Below, in pieces: positions 1-9,900 of a stretch of DNA of 64,000 nt. The position numbers and the translations under genes were made by a program. How positions within the stretch are numbered: the stretch's first letter is position 1; every line of letters begins with the position of its first letter. Origin of the DNA: G963691885 sp963691885 (lineage in GTDB: Bacteria > Pseudomonadota > Alphaproteobacteria > UBA8366 > Aestuariispiraceae); the NCBI GenBank assembly GCA_963691885.1, contig OY829843.1, positions 3,286,001 through 3,350,000 on the forward strand, given 5' to 3'. Under the pieces are notes generated by a model. That model searched no databases and was not told the DNA's origin. It worked only from the letters and a program-made list of their open reading frames with translations.

Positions 1-579
1 TTGGCGGTACAGCGGCAGATGGTCGGCATACTTCGAGACCAGAACATGGGCCAGCAGTCCCGGACCGGGGCGGCCCTTCTCGATCGGCCGCGACGGTAAG
101 GGAGCCTGGACGATGGCCTCGCAGCAGCTACACGCCAGACGGGGACGCACGATGCGGTTCACCACAAAACGCCCCGGGATGTATTCCAGCTCTTCCGTGA
201 CATCCTCGCACAGGGGCTTGAGTTCGCCACCGCATTCTCCGCAACTCTCGCCCGCAGACAGATGTGTGTCGTGGCGGGGCAGATGGGCGGGCAGCGGCTT
301 GCGATTGTGCTTGCGCCTGGGCTTCGGCTCCACTTCGGCGGCCGCGGTTTGTTCCACCGCAGCTTCGGCAATGGCTTCGTCCTCGGCGAAAGTCAGGTGC
401 AGTTGATCCAGGCTCTCGGACTTGGACCCGAAACGGTGGCGGTTATGGCCCGCCAACTGGTGCTTGAGCTTCTCAATCAGAAGATCGCGAGACTTCAACT
501 CGCCAGCCAGAAGCCCCACCAAGCCCTTCAGTTCGGCGGGATCGTCGGGCAGCGTTTGAAGATCATTCAACATGACCAT
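1..579 (-). CDS. tnpC: IS66 transposase TnpC (partial)
   Basis: This is the N-terminal part of the DDE transposase of IS66 elements; the catalytic part lies outside the window. The visible protein matches the first part of the complete 505-residue copies at 25973-27490 and 55227-56744. It includes an N-terminal helical region (ELKSRDLLIEKLKHQLAG) followed by a cysteine-rich zinc-finger-like segment (GESCGECGGELKPLCED, then ACSCCE). I chose the ATG at 579 (MVMLNDL) over an upstream in-frame TTG at 615. Confidence 0.93.
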   Translation of the reverse strand, partial: MVMLNDLQTLPDDPAELKGLVGLLAGELKSRDLLIEKLKHQLAGHNRHRFGSKSESLDQLHLTFAEDEAIAEAAVEQTAAAEVEPKPRRKHNRKPLPAHLPRHDTHLSAGESCGECGGELKPLCEDVTEELEYIPGRFVVNRIVRPRLACSCCEAIVQAPLPSRPIEKGRPGPGLLAHVLVSKYADHLPLYRQ

Positions 580-641
580 CGTATAGCAGAAACACCCTGC
601 AAAGGGAATCCGCAACCGATCCAGTTCTTCGTTTAATGGAC

Positions 642-989
642 CTATCCCACGGTCAGGGGACGCCAGGTCCGAGCCGGCATGCGCCAGTCAATTCCTTCCA
701 GCAGCATGGCGAGTTGGGCCGCCGTCACGCCGACCTTGCCGTCCGCCGGAGACGGCCACACGAACCGGCCCTTCTCCAGCCGCTTGGCGAACAAACATGC
801 CCCCTGGCCGTCCCACCAGATGATCTTGATCAGATCGCCGCGCCGTCCACGGAACACGAACAGGTGGCTCGAATAGGGATCTTGGCCCAGGACACGCTCC
901 GCCAGAGCCGACAGACCGGCAAACCCTTTGCGCATGTCCGTCACACCGGCCGCAAGCCATACCCGTGTGTTCACCGGCACCGGAATCAT
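642..989 (-). CDS. tnpB: IS66 accessory protein TnpB (Orf2)
   Basis: This is the IS66 Orf2-like protein of about 115 residues, with the family's typical start (VWLAAGVTDMRKGFAGLSAL). IS66 elements need it for transposition, although its biochemical role is poorly defined. The ATG at 989 overlaps the tnpA stop in an ATGA arrangement, so translation is probably coupled. The same protein is encoded at 27553-27900 and 54817-55164. Confidence 0.93.
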   Translation of the reverse strand: MIPVPVNTRVWLAAGVTDMRKGFAGLSALAERVLGQDPYSSHLFVFRGRRGDLIKIIWWDGQGACLFAKRLEKGRFVWPSPADGKVGVTAAQLAMLLEGIDWRMPARTWRPLTVG

Positions 990-1345
990 GACAGCCACAC
1001 CTTCAGCAAACGCCCCAAAGCATCCGGATCAAAACCACCCTCGGCAACAACCTGGTGACCACCAGCCAGTTCGATACGAACCGCAGCCCCAAATGTCGGT
1101 GGCCCATCCGCTGCTACCTCCATCTCCGCTCGGACCGGCGCGGAAACCATCATCGGCAGAAACACCGAATCATGACGCTCCTCCCCATCCGGGGCAAACC
1201 GCGCGTCACGCAGCCATTTAAAAATCAAGTTCGCATTCATCGAATAACGCTGTGCAACCTGCGCAACCGAAACACCAGGAACCGACGCCTGTAAACAAAT
1301 GGAACGCTTCTCTTCAGTCGACCAAAACCGACGCTTCGCTGCCAT
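986..1345 (-). CDS. tnpA: IS66 accessory protein TnpA (Orf1, helix-turn-helix)
   Basis: This small DNA-binding protein of about 119 residues is the first gene of the IS66 operon. The N-terminus (KRRFWSTEEKRSICLQA, then VAQVAQRYSMNANLIFKW) is the IS66 Orf1/IS3 OrfA type of helix-turn-helix. I chose the ATG at 1345 (MAAKRRFWS) over upstream TTG/GTG codons. The same gene is present in copies 2 and 3. Confidence 0.92.
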   Translation of the reverse strand: MAAKRRFWSTEEKRSICLQASVPGVSVAQVAQRYSMNANLIFKWLRDARFAPDGEERHDSVFLPMMVSAPVRAEMEVAADGPPTFGAAVRIELAGGHQVVAEGGFDPDALGRLLKVWLS

Positions 1346-1472
1346 CACGATGTACCCTTGGTGTCCACTATCAATGCCGGACACTAGCGCCAATCCTTCC
1401 GCTCAGAAAAGAGCGGGTTCACCGGACGGACACTTTTTTGGCGGGGTGGCTAGCGGTACGATATTGGAGGCG

Positions 1473-2177
1473 CTAGTCGCGCTCTCCAGCCAGATCCCGA
1501 AACAGTGTCTGCAAAGGGTTGTTCTGATTTAGCTGTTCTGCGGCCGGACTGGATGGCAAGAAGTTCTCTACAACGGCCAAGACAAAATCGAAAAACGGGC
1601 TCTGCTGTTCACCATTGTCGACGTTAACGCTGTAGGTAACCGGGTAGCCGGTATAGGCTTCATACAAACAAGATAGCTTTGTTATCATCGCTGCCAAGGC
1701 TGGGTCACCGCCGGGTAGGTCGTTGTGCAGTCTCTCGCCCTCCTCCACAAGTTGCTTTGCACCGCGTTGGTCTAGTTCTTCTTGCCGCCTGCATTGCGCA
1801 ATCCGTTCTCGGAGCTGTTCTGGCTGTTTGATCAGGTGCAGGATCTGGTCGCTGTCTTCGCAGTCAAGATACGCCCAGGTCCAGGGTGGAAGATCGTCCA
1901 GTTGCAAAGGGATCTTTTTGCTTTTTGTCTGCAGCCTCCGAAACAGGCGCATCCGTTGCGTGCGGCCTGGGTCATGGGTACCCTCTCGATTGCATGTAGC
2001 AACAACGTTACGGACATCTTGGTATATGCGTAGAGGGGTTAAAGGGCGGGTGTCGTCGCTACGTACGTTGCGCCGACGTTTTTTGTTTGTCTCATGTTCG
2101 ATCGCGTCCTGGATGCGCGCAACCAGTTCAGCGCCGGCGGCCTCTTTGGATAAGTCGTCATGCGTAGGCAAGAACAT
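1473..2177 (-). CDS. Hypothetical protein of a repeated family (copy a, full length)
   Basis: This 234-residue protein is of unknown function, soluble, and has no signal peptide. The first 60 or so residues (MFLPTHDDLSKEAAGAELV...) recur at 50636-50774 (truncated) and 53229-53669 (fused to a different C-terminus), so the 5' end belongs to a mobile or duplicated module. The middle is highly charged. The C-terminal 75 residues (ITKLSCLYEAYTGYPVTYS...) loosely recall small hypothetical proteins found next to recombinase genes in alphaproteobacterial islands; that resemblance is from memory and weak. It is transcribed away from the GNAT gene at 2590, across a 412-bp region that is itself duplicated at about 50180-50635. 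It stops 40 bp from the IS66 end. Confidence 0.6.
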   Translation of the reverse strand: MFLPTHDDLSKEAAGAELVARIQDAIEHETNKKRRRNVRSDDTRPLTPLRIYQDVRNVVATCNREGTHDPGRTQRMRLFRRLQTKSKKIPLQLDDLPPWTWAYLDCEDSDQILHLIKQPEQLRERIAQCRRQEELDQRGAKQLVEEGERLHNDLPGGDPALAAMITKLSCLYEAYTGYPVTYSVNVDNGEQQSPFFDFVLAVVENFLPSSPAAEQLNQNNPLQTLFRDLAGERD

Positions 2178-2589
2178 GGGAAGCCCTTGGTAAACTAGTT
2201 GTACGTTGATTTTTCATTTTACCATTTGGGTTCCTAGTGGCACAGGGGATCCATTGCCTAATTTTTTAGCGTCATTTTAGTTCCAGAAATCGGCCGCATC
2301 ATTTTTGTGTTTGGCGACATTTTGCCCAACACAGGGCTGCATAAGCTCACATACACCGAATTGACAGAATCAAGAATGAGACCAGCCATGGAGTTGCAGA
2401 GAGATAGTGAAGAATCGTATGCAATTTATAGTTAATTTATGAATTATTTACTCTCATTAAAATAAAATTTTACAAAAACCTGTGGATAACTAAAGAGAGA
2501 ATTCACGTCCTGTGTTTACGTTAGGCTAGCAGCAAGATAAGTTAAAATCGAAATGTAAGGGTAAATTCCATTTTTTGGGGCAGTGTAAG
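2178..2589. promoter_or_regulatory. Divergent intergenic region, duplicated near 50180-50635
   Basis: This AT-rich 412-bp region must hold promoters for the leftward ORF (2177) and the rightward GNAT operon (2590). It is conserved, in inverted orientation, at about 50222-50635, including the leader before each ATG. A perfect DnaA-box-like nonamer (tgtggataa, 2481-2489) is kept in both copies (ttatccaca, 50322-50330). I see no RNA gene or convincing terminator. Confidence 0.5.
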
Positions 2590-3153
2590 ATGGGTCTGGG
2601 CCGCGCTGAGCGCGATAGTAATGTAATAAAAGATAACTCTGATAATAGTGTTACAATTCGTTTGGCTCAAAACTCCGATGACTTTGAGTTGCTGACCCCA
2701 CTCTCTCGATCACTGCATGCCGAAGGACGCTATCGAAACTATCCCTATAATCTTGAGCGCCGAAATGCACTCTTCGCAAAAGTCATCGAACAGCCGGATC
2801 GAAACGCATTATTCATTGCTGAAAAACGTGAGAAAGCCATCGGCTTTTTGTTCTGTTCAATTGGTCCTTACATGGTTGGTGATCATCTCATCGCAACGGT
2901 GACCTCTTACTACGTCTCGCCGTCTGTTCGGCGCGGATTGAGTGGCGGCGAAGCCGCTCTTCGGCTGTTCAAAGGGTTTGCTGCATGGGCCCTAAAGCGA
3001 AATGCGGTAGAGCTGCAAGTCCATGCCGCAACTGGTATCGATCCAGATCGCACTGACAAGTTTTTGAAGCGCATGGGTTTTCAAGAATTTGGCAGGAGCT
3101 ACGCTATCCGTCCGCTTGAACCGAACGGCAAGGCGGGTGAGGCTAAGCGATGA
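2590..3153 (+). CDS. GNAT-family N-acyltransferase
   Basis: This is a GCN5-related acyltransferase of about 187 residues, expected to move an acyl group from acyl-CoA to an amine. The core runs from RLAQNSDDFELLTPL through the beta4/beta5 region (IATVTSYYVSPSVRRGLSGGEAALRLF, in pieces) to the C-terminal RTDKFLKRMGFQEFG, a common GNAT ending. I chose the ATG at 2590 over a TTG at 2575 because the duplicated locus has its ATG at the aligned position (50221). Its stop overlaps the next ATG (3150), and that gene overlaps the radical SAM gene, so the three form one translationally coupled unit. A paralogue lies at 49328-49888. RTX toxins are often activated by GNAT-fold acyltransferases (HlyC type); this protein is not recognisably HlyC, so a role in modifying the RTX protein is only an inference. 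Confidence 0.85.
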   Translation: MGLGRAERDSNVIKDNSDNSVTIRLAQNSDDFELLTPLSRSLHAEGRYRNYPYNLERRNALFAKVIEQPDRNALFIAEKREKAIGFLFCSIGPYMVGDHLIATVTSYYVSPSVRRGLSGGEAALRLFKGFAAWALKRNAVELQVHAATGIDPDRTDKFLKRMGFQEFGRSYAIRPLEPNGKAGEAKR

Positions 3154-3782
3154 CGAGCAAGACTATGCTTAAAACCCTGGCGAAGGCCAGAAGGGTTGGA
3201 GTTGGAGAGATTTCCGGAGCCTGCGTGCAAGACCGGTTTGCAAAAAGAGTAGGTAAGCTGGATGACAAAACTATAACGACCCTGCTGAGATTTCATGGTT
3301 CCAATACCGGGCGTAATGACATGGCCTTGACCTGGGCTCAACGCACCGTAGCGGGTTTGACAAGCGGCACCAGGCAGGATCTGTCGCAGGTCTACCAGCA
3401 AGTCGACTTGCAGCGGACACGAGATGGCGCCGTGTCAAATGACCCTCAAGACTATTTAGAGGCTCAGCCAGGTTTCGGCCTTCCTGCAGTGGTCAAACAG
3501 TTGTGCGAGTGTATTGGAGATGTTCGGCGATTGCGTCTGTCAGAGCTATCTGCTGGCGGGAAGTTGGACTGGCATATCGACCCTCCAGAGCAAAAAAGGT
3601 TCGTTTGTTTGATTTCAGGAGAGCAGATCTTCGAATTTAGACGAGGGGCGCAACTTTTCCCAATTGCGATGGAATTAGGCGAGATTTGGCGCGTCAACAC
3701 ATCCTTTCAACACAGAGTAATAAATCCAGGTCGTCAGGTGAGAGTAGCTCTTCTCGGCAATCTTGCGGAGGGAGCCATATGA
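3150..3782 (+). CDS. Putative Fe(II)/2-oxoglutarate hydroxylase, aspartyl/asparaginyl beta-hydroxylase-like
   Basis: The protein has 210 residues. The C-terminal half has the metal-binding pattern of the family: His142-x-Asp144 (LDWHIDPPEQ) and a distal His188 (NTSFQHRVINPG), with Arg198 placed as a 2-oxoglutarate ligand. The segment between them (FVCLISGEQIFEFRRG) fits a double-stranded beta-helix. Members hydroxylate Asp, Asn or Arg side chains in proteins or peptides, or free amino acids. The first 100 residues are less typical and I do not recognise them. ATGA overlaps with both the upstream GNAT gene and the downstream radical SAM gene suggest the three act on one substrate. The substrate is unknown; the nearby secreted RTX protein is one possibility. 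Confidence 0.7.
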   Translation: MTSKTMLKTLAKARRVGVGEISGACVQDRFAKRVGKLDDKTITTLLRFHGSNTGRNDMALTWAQRTVAGLTSGTRQDLSQVYQQVDLQRTRDGAVSNDPQDYLEAQPGFGLPAVVKQLCECIGDVRRLRLSELSAGGKLDWHIDPPEQKRFVCLISGEQIFEFRRGAQLFPIAMELGEIWRVNTSFQHRVINPGRQVRVALLGNLAEGAI

Positions 3783-4669
3783 TTGAATATCAAAGTCATG
3801 ACCTCGAAGACAGTCCGTTTTCCACCTTGGTTGTTGATATCACGCATAGATGCAATATGGCCTGTGCGAATTGTTATCTGCCAAATCGATCCATAGACGA
3901 TTTGAGCTTGGATCGTGTCGTCGCCGCGTTAGAGAAACTTCCAAGGCGAACAAACATACGTTTGGCGGGAGCTGAACCCACATTGCACCCCGACCTTTTC
4001 GAGATGATCCGCAGGATAAGGGCCGCGGGCCATCGGGTGACATTGCTAACAAATGGGTTGCGTCTGTCCCGTCGGACCTATGTCGATGAATTGAAGGCGA
4101 GCGGTCTGCGCCACGTGTACATTTCGATGAACGGCGTTGATCGAGATGACTGGTATCTCGCATTGGATAATCTTGAATGTGCTGCTAAGAAAACACGTGC
4201 CCTTGAAAATTGCATAAATGCAGGAATGGTCGTCAATACAGGAACCATACTTGTCCCTGGCCTGAACGATGACGCGCCCGGCCGCCTGTTGGCTCTGATT
4301 TCTGAACGTAAACCAAAATCAGCTGTCCTGCGGTTCAAAAATGTCGGGGCCATTGGCCGTTACATGAACGGGAGCACGCCGCGGTTCGAATTTAAGGATC
4401 TTGTGGTCCAAGTCGCAAGTCAGTTGGGCATCAACCCGGATTTTGCCTGGGAGGCAGACTGGATAGAGGGCAAGCGAGAGCGTCTTACGCGCTTTTTCCC
4501 GTTTGTGCGTGGAACACGCCCCGGGTCCGGGATTTGGGTAAAAGTTACCGGCTGGGATAATGCTGGGGGAAGTATCGATGCGGGGTCTACAAGAAGGGGG
4601 CGTCTCACGCCTGAGATGAAGGTCGCCCCGTTTTTTGAGCACGTGCTCGCAAATGAAGGGGGGTATTGA
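3779..4669 (+). CDS. Radical SAM enzyme
   Basis: The protein has 296 residues. The iron-sulfur/SAM motif is Cys25-x3-Cys29-x2-Cys32 (HRCNMACANC), followed by the family's GAEPTLHPDL (residues 64-73) and LLTNG (89-93). No SPASM-type cysteine cluster is visible in the C-terminal part, so only one 4Fe-4S cluster is expected. The C-terminus (GSIDAGSTRRGRL) is not one I can assign to a named subfamily. The ATG overlaps the hydroxylase stop (ATGA at 3779-3782). Such enzymes do radical chemistry on peptides, nucleotides or cofactors. With a GNAT and a hydroxylase in the same unit, a protein- or peptide-modifying role is plausible but not shown. Confidence 0.88.
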   Translation: MIEYQSHDLEDSPFSTLVVDITHRCNMACANCYLPNRSIDDLSLDRVVAALEKLPRRTNIRLAGAEPTLHPDLFEMIRRIRAAGHRVTLLTNGLRLSRRTYVDELKASGLRHVYISMNGVDRDDWYLALDNLECAAKKTRALENCINAGMVVNTGTILVPGLNDDAPGRLLALISERKPKSAVLRFKNVGAIGRYMNGSTPRFEFKDLVVQVASQLGINPDFAWEADWIEGKRERLTRFFPFVRGTRPGSGIWVKVTGWDNAGGSIDAGSTRRGRLTPEMKVAPFFEHVLANEGGY

Positions 4670-4742
4670 TGTCTCTTCTGGGTCAACTGATACCGGGTAG
4701 TGGGCAAATTGAACTTACTCATTATGAAAAAGGAAGCGTTCA

Positions 4743-5744
4743 GTGAAAAAAGCACTTTCAGCATTAACTGCCGTTATTCTCCTTGGCGCATGCCAAACTG
4801 CCAGTAAGCCGCCGATTGCCAGCCTTACCGGTACGGAAACGGGCAGCGTCTTCTTTCAAAGCTCGACACCCTATGACTTTGTCGATGCCATTGATGGCTC
4901 GGCCCCAAGCGCTGTTGTTTCTGGTTCACTGCGGTTCCCAGAGGGCGCCTCAACGGATCAGCCAGTGGCTGCGGTCGTAATTTCCCATGGCAGCGGTGGT
5001 GTTGGTCGCCAAACCACCGAGTTTTCCGGAATGCTGCTGAAAGAGGGTTATGCAACCTTTGTCGTGGACAGTTACGGACCGCGCGGTGTTGCGAAAACGG
5101 TAAAGGACCAAAGCCGGGTTTCATCCCAATCCATGCTGGCCGATGCCTTTGCCGCTTTACGCCTTTTGTCGTCGAATCCCCGAATTGACGCGGACCGGAT
5201 TGGCCTTCTTGGCTTCTCGAAGGGCGGCATTGTTGCTCTCTATTCCGGGTTTGAGCAGGTTCGCGGCTGGTACGCAGAGGGGAGTGAGACGTTTGCGGCG
5301 CATGCGGCCTATTACCCATTCTGTGGCTCAACCATTCCCGATCTCACATTGACCGGTGCACCCAGCCTGATGCTGTTGGGGGAGCAGGACAATTATACAC
5401 CGGCTGCACCCTGTCTGACCCTGCAGAAAAAGGCGGATCCGGCCAATGCGACATTGCGCAGCGTCGTATATGAGGGTGCCCAGCACGGGTTTGATACAAC
5501 ATCCCCTGTCGGTGTTTTCAACTATTTCAATCCGTCAGACTGTATCCTTGAGGTCAGCGATGGCGGTGTAACCTCATTGACCGATGGAACGCCTGCTTCG
5601 ACGCTCTCCGAACGCCGCGCTGCGCTCGTGAAATGTGGCCGGACCGGCGTCCGCTATGGCGGTAACGCAGATGCACGTAAGCAATCATCGGAAGAATTGT
5701 TGGAATTCTTTAGGGCAGCATTAGGTGTGGACGGACATAGCTAA
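4743..5744 (+). CDS. Lipoprotein alpha/beta-hydrolase (dienelactone hydrolase-like)
   Basis: The protein has 333 residues. It begins with a lipoprotein signal peptide whose lipobox is LLGAC (Cys17 lipidated). The mature part is an alpha/beta-hydrolase of the dienelactone hydrolase type: oxyanion segment VVISHGSGG (78-86), nucleophile elbow GFSKGG (Ser159), acid GEQDNYTP (Asp216) and base GAQHGFD (His248). It is therefore likely an esterase or peptidase anchored to a membrane, facing the periplasm or exterior. It lies 73 bp after the radical SAM gene on the same strand and may share its transcript. A role in processing the secreted RTX protein is speculation. Confidence 0.85.
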   Translation: MKKALSALTAVILLGACQTASKPPIASLTGTETGSVFFQSSTPYDFVDAIDGSAPSAVVSGSLRFPEGASTDQPVAAVVISHGSGGVGRQTTEFSGMLLKEGYATFVVDSYGPRGVAKTVKDQSRVSSQSMLADAFAALRLLSSNPRIDADRIGLLGFSKGGIVALYSGFEQVRGWYAEGSETFAAHAAYYPFCGSTIPDLTLTGAPSLMLLGEQDNYTPAAPCLTLQKKADPANATLRSVVYEGAQHGFDTTSPVGVFNYFNPSDCILEVSDGGVTSLTDGTPASTLSERRAALVKCGRTGVRYGGNADARKQSSEELLEFFRAALGVDGHS

Positions 5745-5871
5745 AATTGGGCTCCGCGAGAACGGAAGTGTGGCCATGATTAATGGCTGAGGATTTGTCC
5801 CTTTTTTGATGGAACTAAATCGTGATTGGGTTGGGCAACTACGGTTGTGAGGGTTCAGGGACTAGACTGAT

Positions 5872-6975
5872 ATGATGTGGAAGATGAACAGGCTGAAAGA
5901 GTTTGCGATGGGTCGAAGAGGGCGATACTTGCCATGGGTTATCGTTTTCTTGATTGCGCTCTATGTGACAGAACCCTGGTCGACTAATTACGCAACGTTT
6001 GACGCAACTGATGAAGGCTTTCTTGTCGAGGTTTCCGGGTATTACGGGTTTCGGGGCGAGCGCAATGAATTCACTCACATTATTGAATGCCGCAAGGTAA
6101 TATATGGCGGACTGAATGATTACGGTCGAGAAGAATGGCGCTATAACAACAGGATCTTTACCTCATCGCAGGATGACGGGTCCGTCGTTATGTATGGTGT
6201 CTTGGCCCCTGTTGATGGTGATCCGGATGCGAAGTACCGGAATATCGGAACGTGCGGATTGCTTGTAGAGAACCCGGAAGCGATCTTCACCGCAGCAATG
6301 GATATGGTTTGGATCGATAGCGCGTATAAGCCAAGGCGAGTATTGCAAAGTAACCTGATTGACAGGCCCTATCCCATGGCGGGTGAGTTAATCAGTCCGG
6401 GCCTGGTTCAAGTGAAGCGAATATCGCGGGGCAATCTCGACCCCGTAGACCCAATGGTTCACTGGGCGCACCTGATGATGGCGAATTCAAAAAGAGGGAC
6501 ATTGGCAGGTAGTCATGAAGGCTATTTGGATGGACGTCCATTGTTGGGAGGGTTCCGTGTTTCATGTGTCTCTAAAAGTGAGGTCGATATAGCCATCAAT
6601 AGCAAAGATGCCTCCTCTACTAAAAAAGCAGCTGTAGTTCCAAGTGTGTTTGTTGATGATCTTTGCGATTACCTTACAAAGAATACTCGTTCGTTTGCGT
6701 CGATCCTTCCGAACGAAACTGATGAATTTGTTCTAGAAGTTGATCCAACAAACCCTGATCTCACTTGGTTTTTTGCTGACCCGGAATTGGTAAATGAATA
6801 TGCACGTGGCGAAAGAAAATTTATCTTTCATTTCAAGGAATGGCGGATAGACATTGAGGATCGCATGGTGAATCGAGGAATGATGTGCTACATAGATAGC
6901 CAGCTCTGCATACATTTCGAAAGATATTTTCTGTCGGTACCTAAACCTTTAATTATGCAGATTCAGGAAAGATAA
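5872..6975 (+). CDS. Membrane-anchored protein of unknown function upstream of the RTX gene
   Basis: The protein has up to 367 residues. A short basic N-terminus is followed by one transmembrane helix (YLPWVIVFLIALYV, about residues 22-36), then a large domain probably in the periplasm with several cysteines (ECRKV, GTCGLL, SCVSKS, DDLCDY, MMCYIDSQLC). I do not recognise a family. Starts are possible at 5872, 5884 or 5908. It ends 3 bp before the RTX start, and the RTX ribosome-binding site (aggaaag) lies inside its last codons, so the two are coupled. Both this gene and the first 1.3 kb of the RTX gene look more AT-rich than the rest of the locus, which suggests they arrived together. An immunity or chaperone role toward the lipase-like head is an inference from position and topology. 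Confidence 0.7.
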   Translation: MMWKMNRLKEFAMGRRGRYLPWVIVFLIALYVTEPWSTNYATFDATDEGFLVEVSGYYGFRGERNEFTHIIECRKVIYGGLNDYGREEWRYNNRIFTSSQDDGSVVMYGVLAPVDGDPDAKYRNIGTCGLLVENPEAIFTAAMDMVWIDSAYKPRRVLQSNLIDRPYPMAGELISPGLVQVKRISRGNLDPVDPMVHWAHLMMANSKRGTLAGSHEGYLDGRPLLGGFRVSCVSKSEVDIAINSKDASSTKKAAVVPSVFVDDLCDYLTKNTRSFASILPNETDEFVLEVDPTNPDLTWFFADPELVNEYARGERKFIFHFKEWRIDIEDRMVNRGMMCYIDSQLCIHFERYFLSVPKPLIMQIQER

Positions 6976-6978
6976 AAA

Positions 6979-9900
6979 ATGCCCAATCTTGAGCAATTTC
7001 ACGCAATTGCAAATTATACTTACGAGCATCGAAACTCAGCAAATCCAGTTCTTGGTATTCAAGGGTTTACTGATTTAACGAGCTCTTTCTATGCTGAACT
7101 CAATGCGGGGAATATCGATCTAATAGAAGATGTAGGTATAAGCGTTGTCGCTGTGCGGGAAGACGTTACTGGGAAAGTCACAATTGGTTTTCGTGGGACA
7201 AACACCGAACGGACAGACGATTTACTGAATGATATTTTCAGGGATTTTTATATTGCTACAAACAAATATGGAGTATTCCATCGGGCGGCAGTACTTGAGG
7301 TTGCGCGAGTCGCAAATGAAGTTTTCGGTACCCAACTTGAGGCTGTCACAGGTCATTCCATAGGTGGAGTAGATGCCGCGTTATTTGGCTTCGCGTTGGG
7401 CTTGCAAACTAGAACTTTTGATGCACCTGGGATCGAAATTGAACTTCAGGATACAGCGGTGAAGGCGTCGATTAAGAATGCGCTTGGAATTAGCGATCTA
7501 GAATTGGCGGCTTTATCCGACAAAGCAAAGGCCAATTCCGTTCACGTCGTGATGCAGAACAGTCTCGTGAGTGGCCACAGTGGATTTGACACCAGCATTT
7601 GGACAGAGGGGCCCGTAACCCACGCCTTCAACGAGGCAGCGAATGGCTTTCGCACGAATGATCACGTTGGTCACGTTGCGATGATCACGAATAGTAGACC
7701 TCTTACAGCGATGGGGGATACTCATAAACACACGAATATTGATGCTTCCGCAGCTCTTTGGGATGCAATTGAGGACAGCATATCTAAGGGTGACTTGGTG
7801 ACGATTTTCGATGTCAAGACGGGATTGTCTGCGTCACCCTACTCCATAGATGGCCGTACATTTTTGGTTAATGATGGAGGTTTTTTCGTTGATGCGGATG
7901 GCAATGAAATTACTTCACTCAATCGACGGGAGTTGTACGATAGAGGTTGGAGAAAACCTGCCACACCATTAGATTACAAAACTTTTGTAGATAGTTTCGA
8001 ATATGAAGTTTTTGCTCAAAGAAGTACGTCGCGTGGCCAAATGCGGTTTAGTCCTGACTATGAGGTTTCGATTGCGGATTTCGCGGTTCTCGGGAATGTG
8101 GACGACGCATTTGAGCTTGATTTGAAGGATCCAAACGGCCCTTTTCAATTGGGCTATCAAAGGGCATTGTTCGGTCTTGGGGCTCTAAGTAACTCGGTGG
8201 ATCCAAATGTACTTGACCTAAGCGTTAATCCAAATCCTCTTTTTATCGCTGACCCCGGTGCTTCGATATCTTTAACTCCAGGAGCGGTAGAAACCATATC
8301 GGGTCAAGTGATATACAGTTCCAATGGATATGTATCTCAAGGCGCTAGACGGGGCCGGTTCAATCCGCAGGTGGATGTCTCATCGCACCTGGATGTGCCG
8401 AGTTACTCGTTTAGTGAGTTTTTTGGGTTGGATCGAACCAGCGACCCGGAGCCTGAGCCGACCTCAAACGGCAATACTACGACTGGGCAAAACGATCATG
8501 ATGCGTCAGGTAATCCTTCTGGTGAGCAACAACAATCTGAAGGGCCAGATGGTCACACATCATCGGGCGGCAAACCGATCCTAATTGATCTGGATGATGA
8601 TGGGTTGGAGATCGTACCGATTGATCGCCTTGCTGCATCCGATGCAGCGGCATTGAATTTTGCCAATGACCCGTTATCCACGACCTTTTTTGATATTGAT
8701 AATGATACTTACCTGGAACGCACGAGTTGGTTGTCGGGCGATGATGGGTTCCTAGTCATTGACAAAAACCTGAATGGTCAGGTGGACGCTGGCGGTGAAT
8801 TGACCTTTGCGTTGGATACGCCAGAGTTGGACACGGATATGGAGGCAGTCCGTGCTCTTTACGATTCAAACGCCGATGGCGTGCTAAGTTCTGCAGATAC
8901 GGAATTCTCCAAATTTCGAATTTGGCAGGACTTTGACCAGGATGGAGTAAGCGATGCTGGAGAATTAAGAACACTTAACGAGGCGGGCATAGTATCGGTT
9001 TCACTGATTTCAGATGGCATAGAGGAAGCGGTGAATGGTGCCCTCATTCATGGTAAATCTGACGTTCAACTTACGAACGGTACCTCTCTTGTTGCCTATG
9101 ACGCCACGATTGAAGGAAGCGATGCTGGATATCGAGTTTCCGACGATGGTTTAAAATTGGATTTAGAGAATGTTGGCATCTTTGTAGGTGCGCGCGATGG
9201 TGACGTTCTGAATGGTGATGCGAGCGCTTTGGGCGCTGACTCTCTCATAGGTGCGGATCTGGCAGACCATCTGTTTACGACGGGTGATGCGAATGTAGTA
9301 TTTGAAGGACAGGGGGGAAATGACATACTTGCTGGTGGCAGTGGTAACGATTGGCTGAGTGGGGGCGCTGGTAGCGATCAGATATCTGGAGGTGAAGGCA
9401 ACGATGTGTTGGTCATTGATGCCAATGATATCGTGTCAGGGCTCCAAGGAGGTGCAGGCTTCGATATAGCAATTGTCGAAGGGTCAGGTGGTGTAAACTT
9501 GGATTTGTTCGCATCGGGCCTGGAGGGGGCATATGGCGGCAGTGGCGATGATGTATTTGAAGTTTCAGCTGCTTCAATACCGGAGGCCGATTTGTTCGGT
9601 GCCCTCCTTTCTGGGTATGGAGGAGATGACACACTCATTGGTGGCGCCGGTGACGACATATTAAATGGTGGATTAGGCGCAGATACTCTAATCGCTGGTG
9701 CGGGCAATGACCAGATTGTTGTTGATGCTAAAGATATCTCTGAAGGTTCGATCGCCGGTGGTGATGGCATTGATACGCTCATGTTTGAGGGATTTGAGTC
9801 ACTTGTCATTGATTTGGATGCTATAGGCGTTGAACAGGCATTCGGCGGCATTGGTGACGACATAATTACCAATTCTGGTTCCGTATCCGTTAATGTGCAT

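Larger units (their letters stand above)
1..1433 (-). mobile_element. IS66-family insertion sequence, copy 1 (cut by window edge)
   Basis: This is the tnpA-side part of an IS66 element whose other end lies left of the window. It is nearly base-identical to the complete copies at 25930-28344 and 54373-56787. Its terminal inverted repeat ends in ggacac at 1433, followed by the flank ttttttgg. The target duplication cannot be tested because the other end is missing. It has the same orientation as copy 2. Confidence 0.95.
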
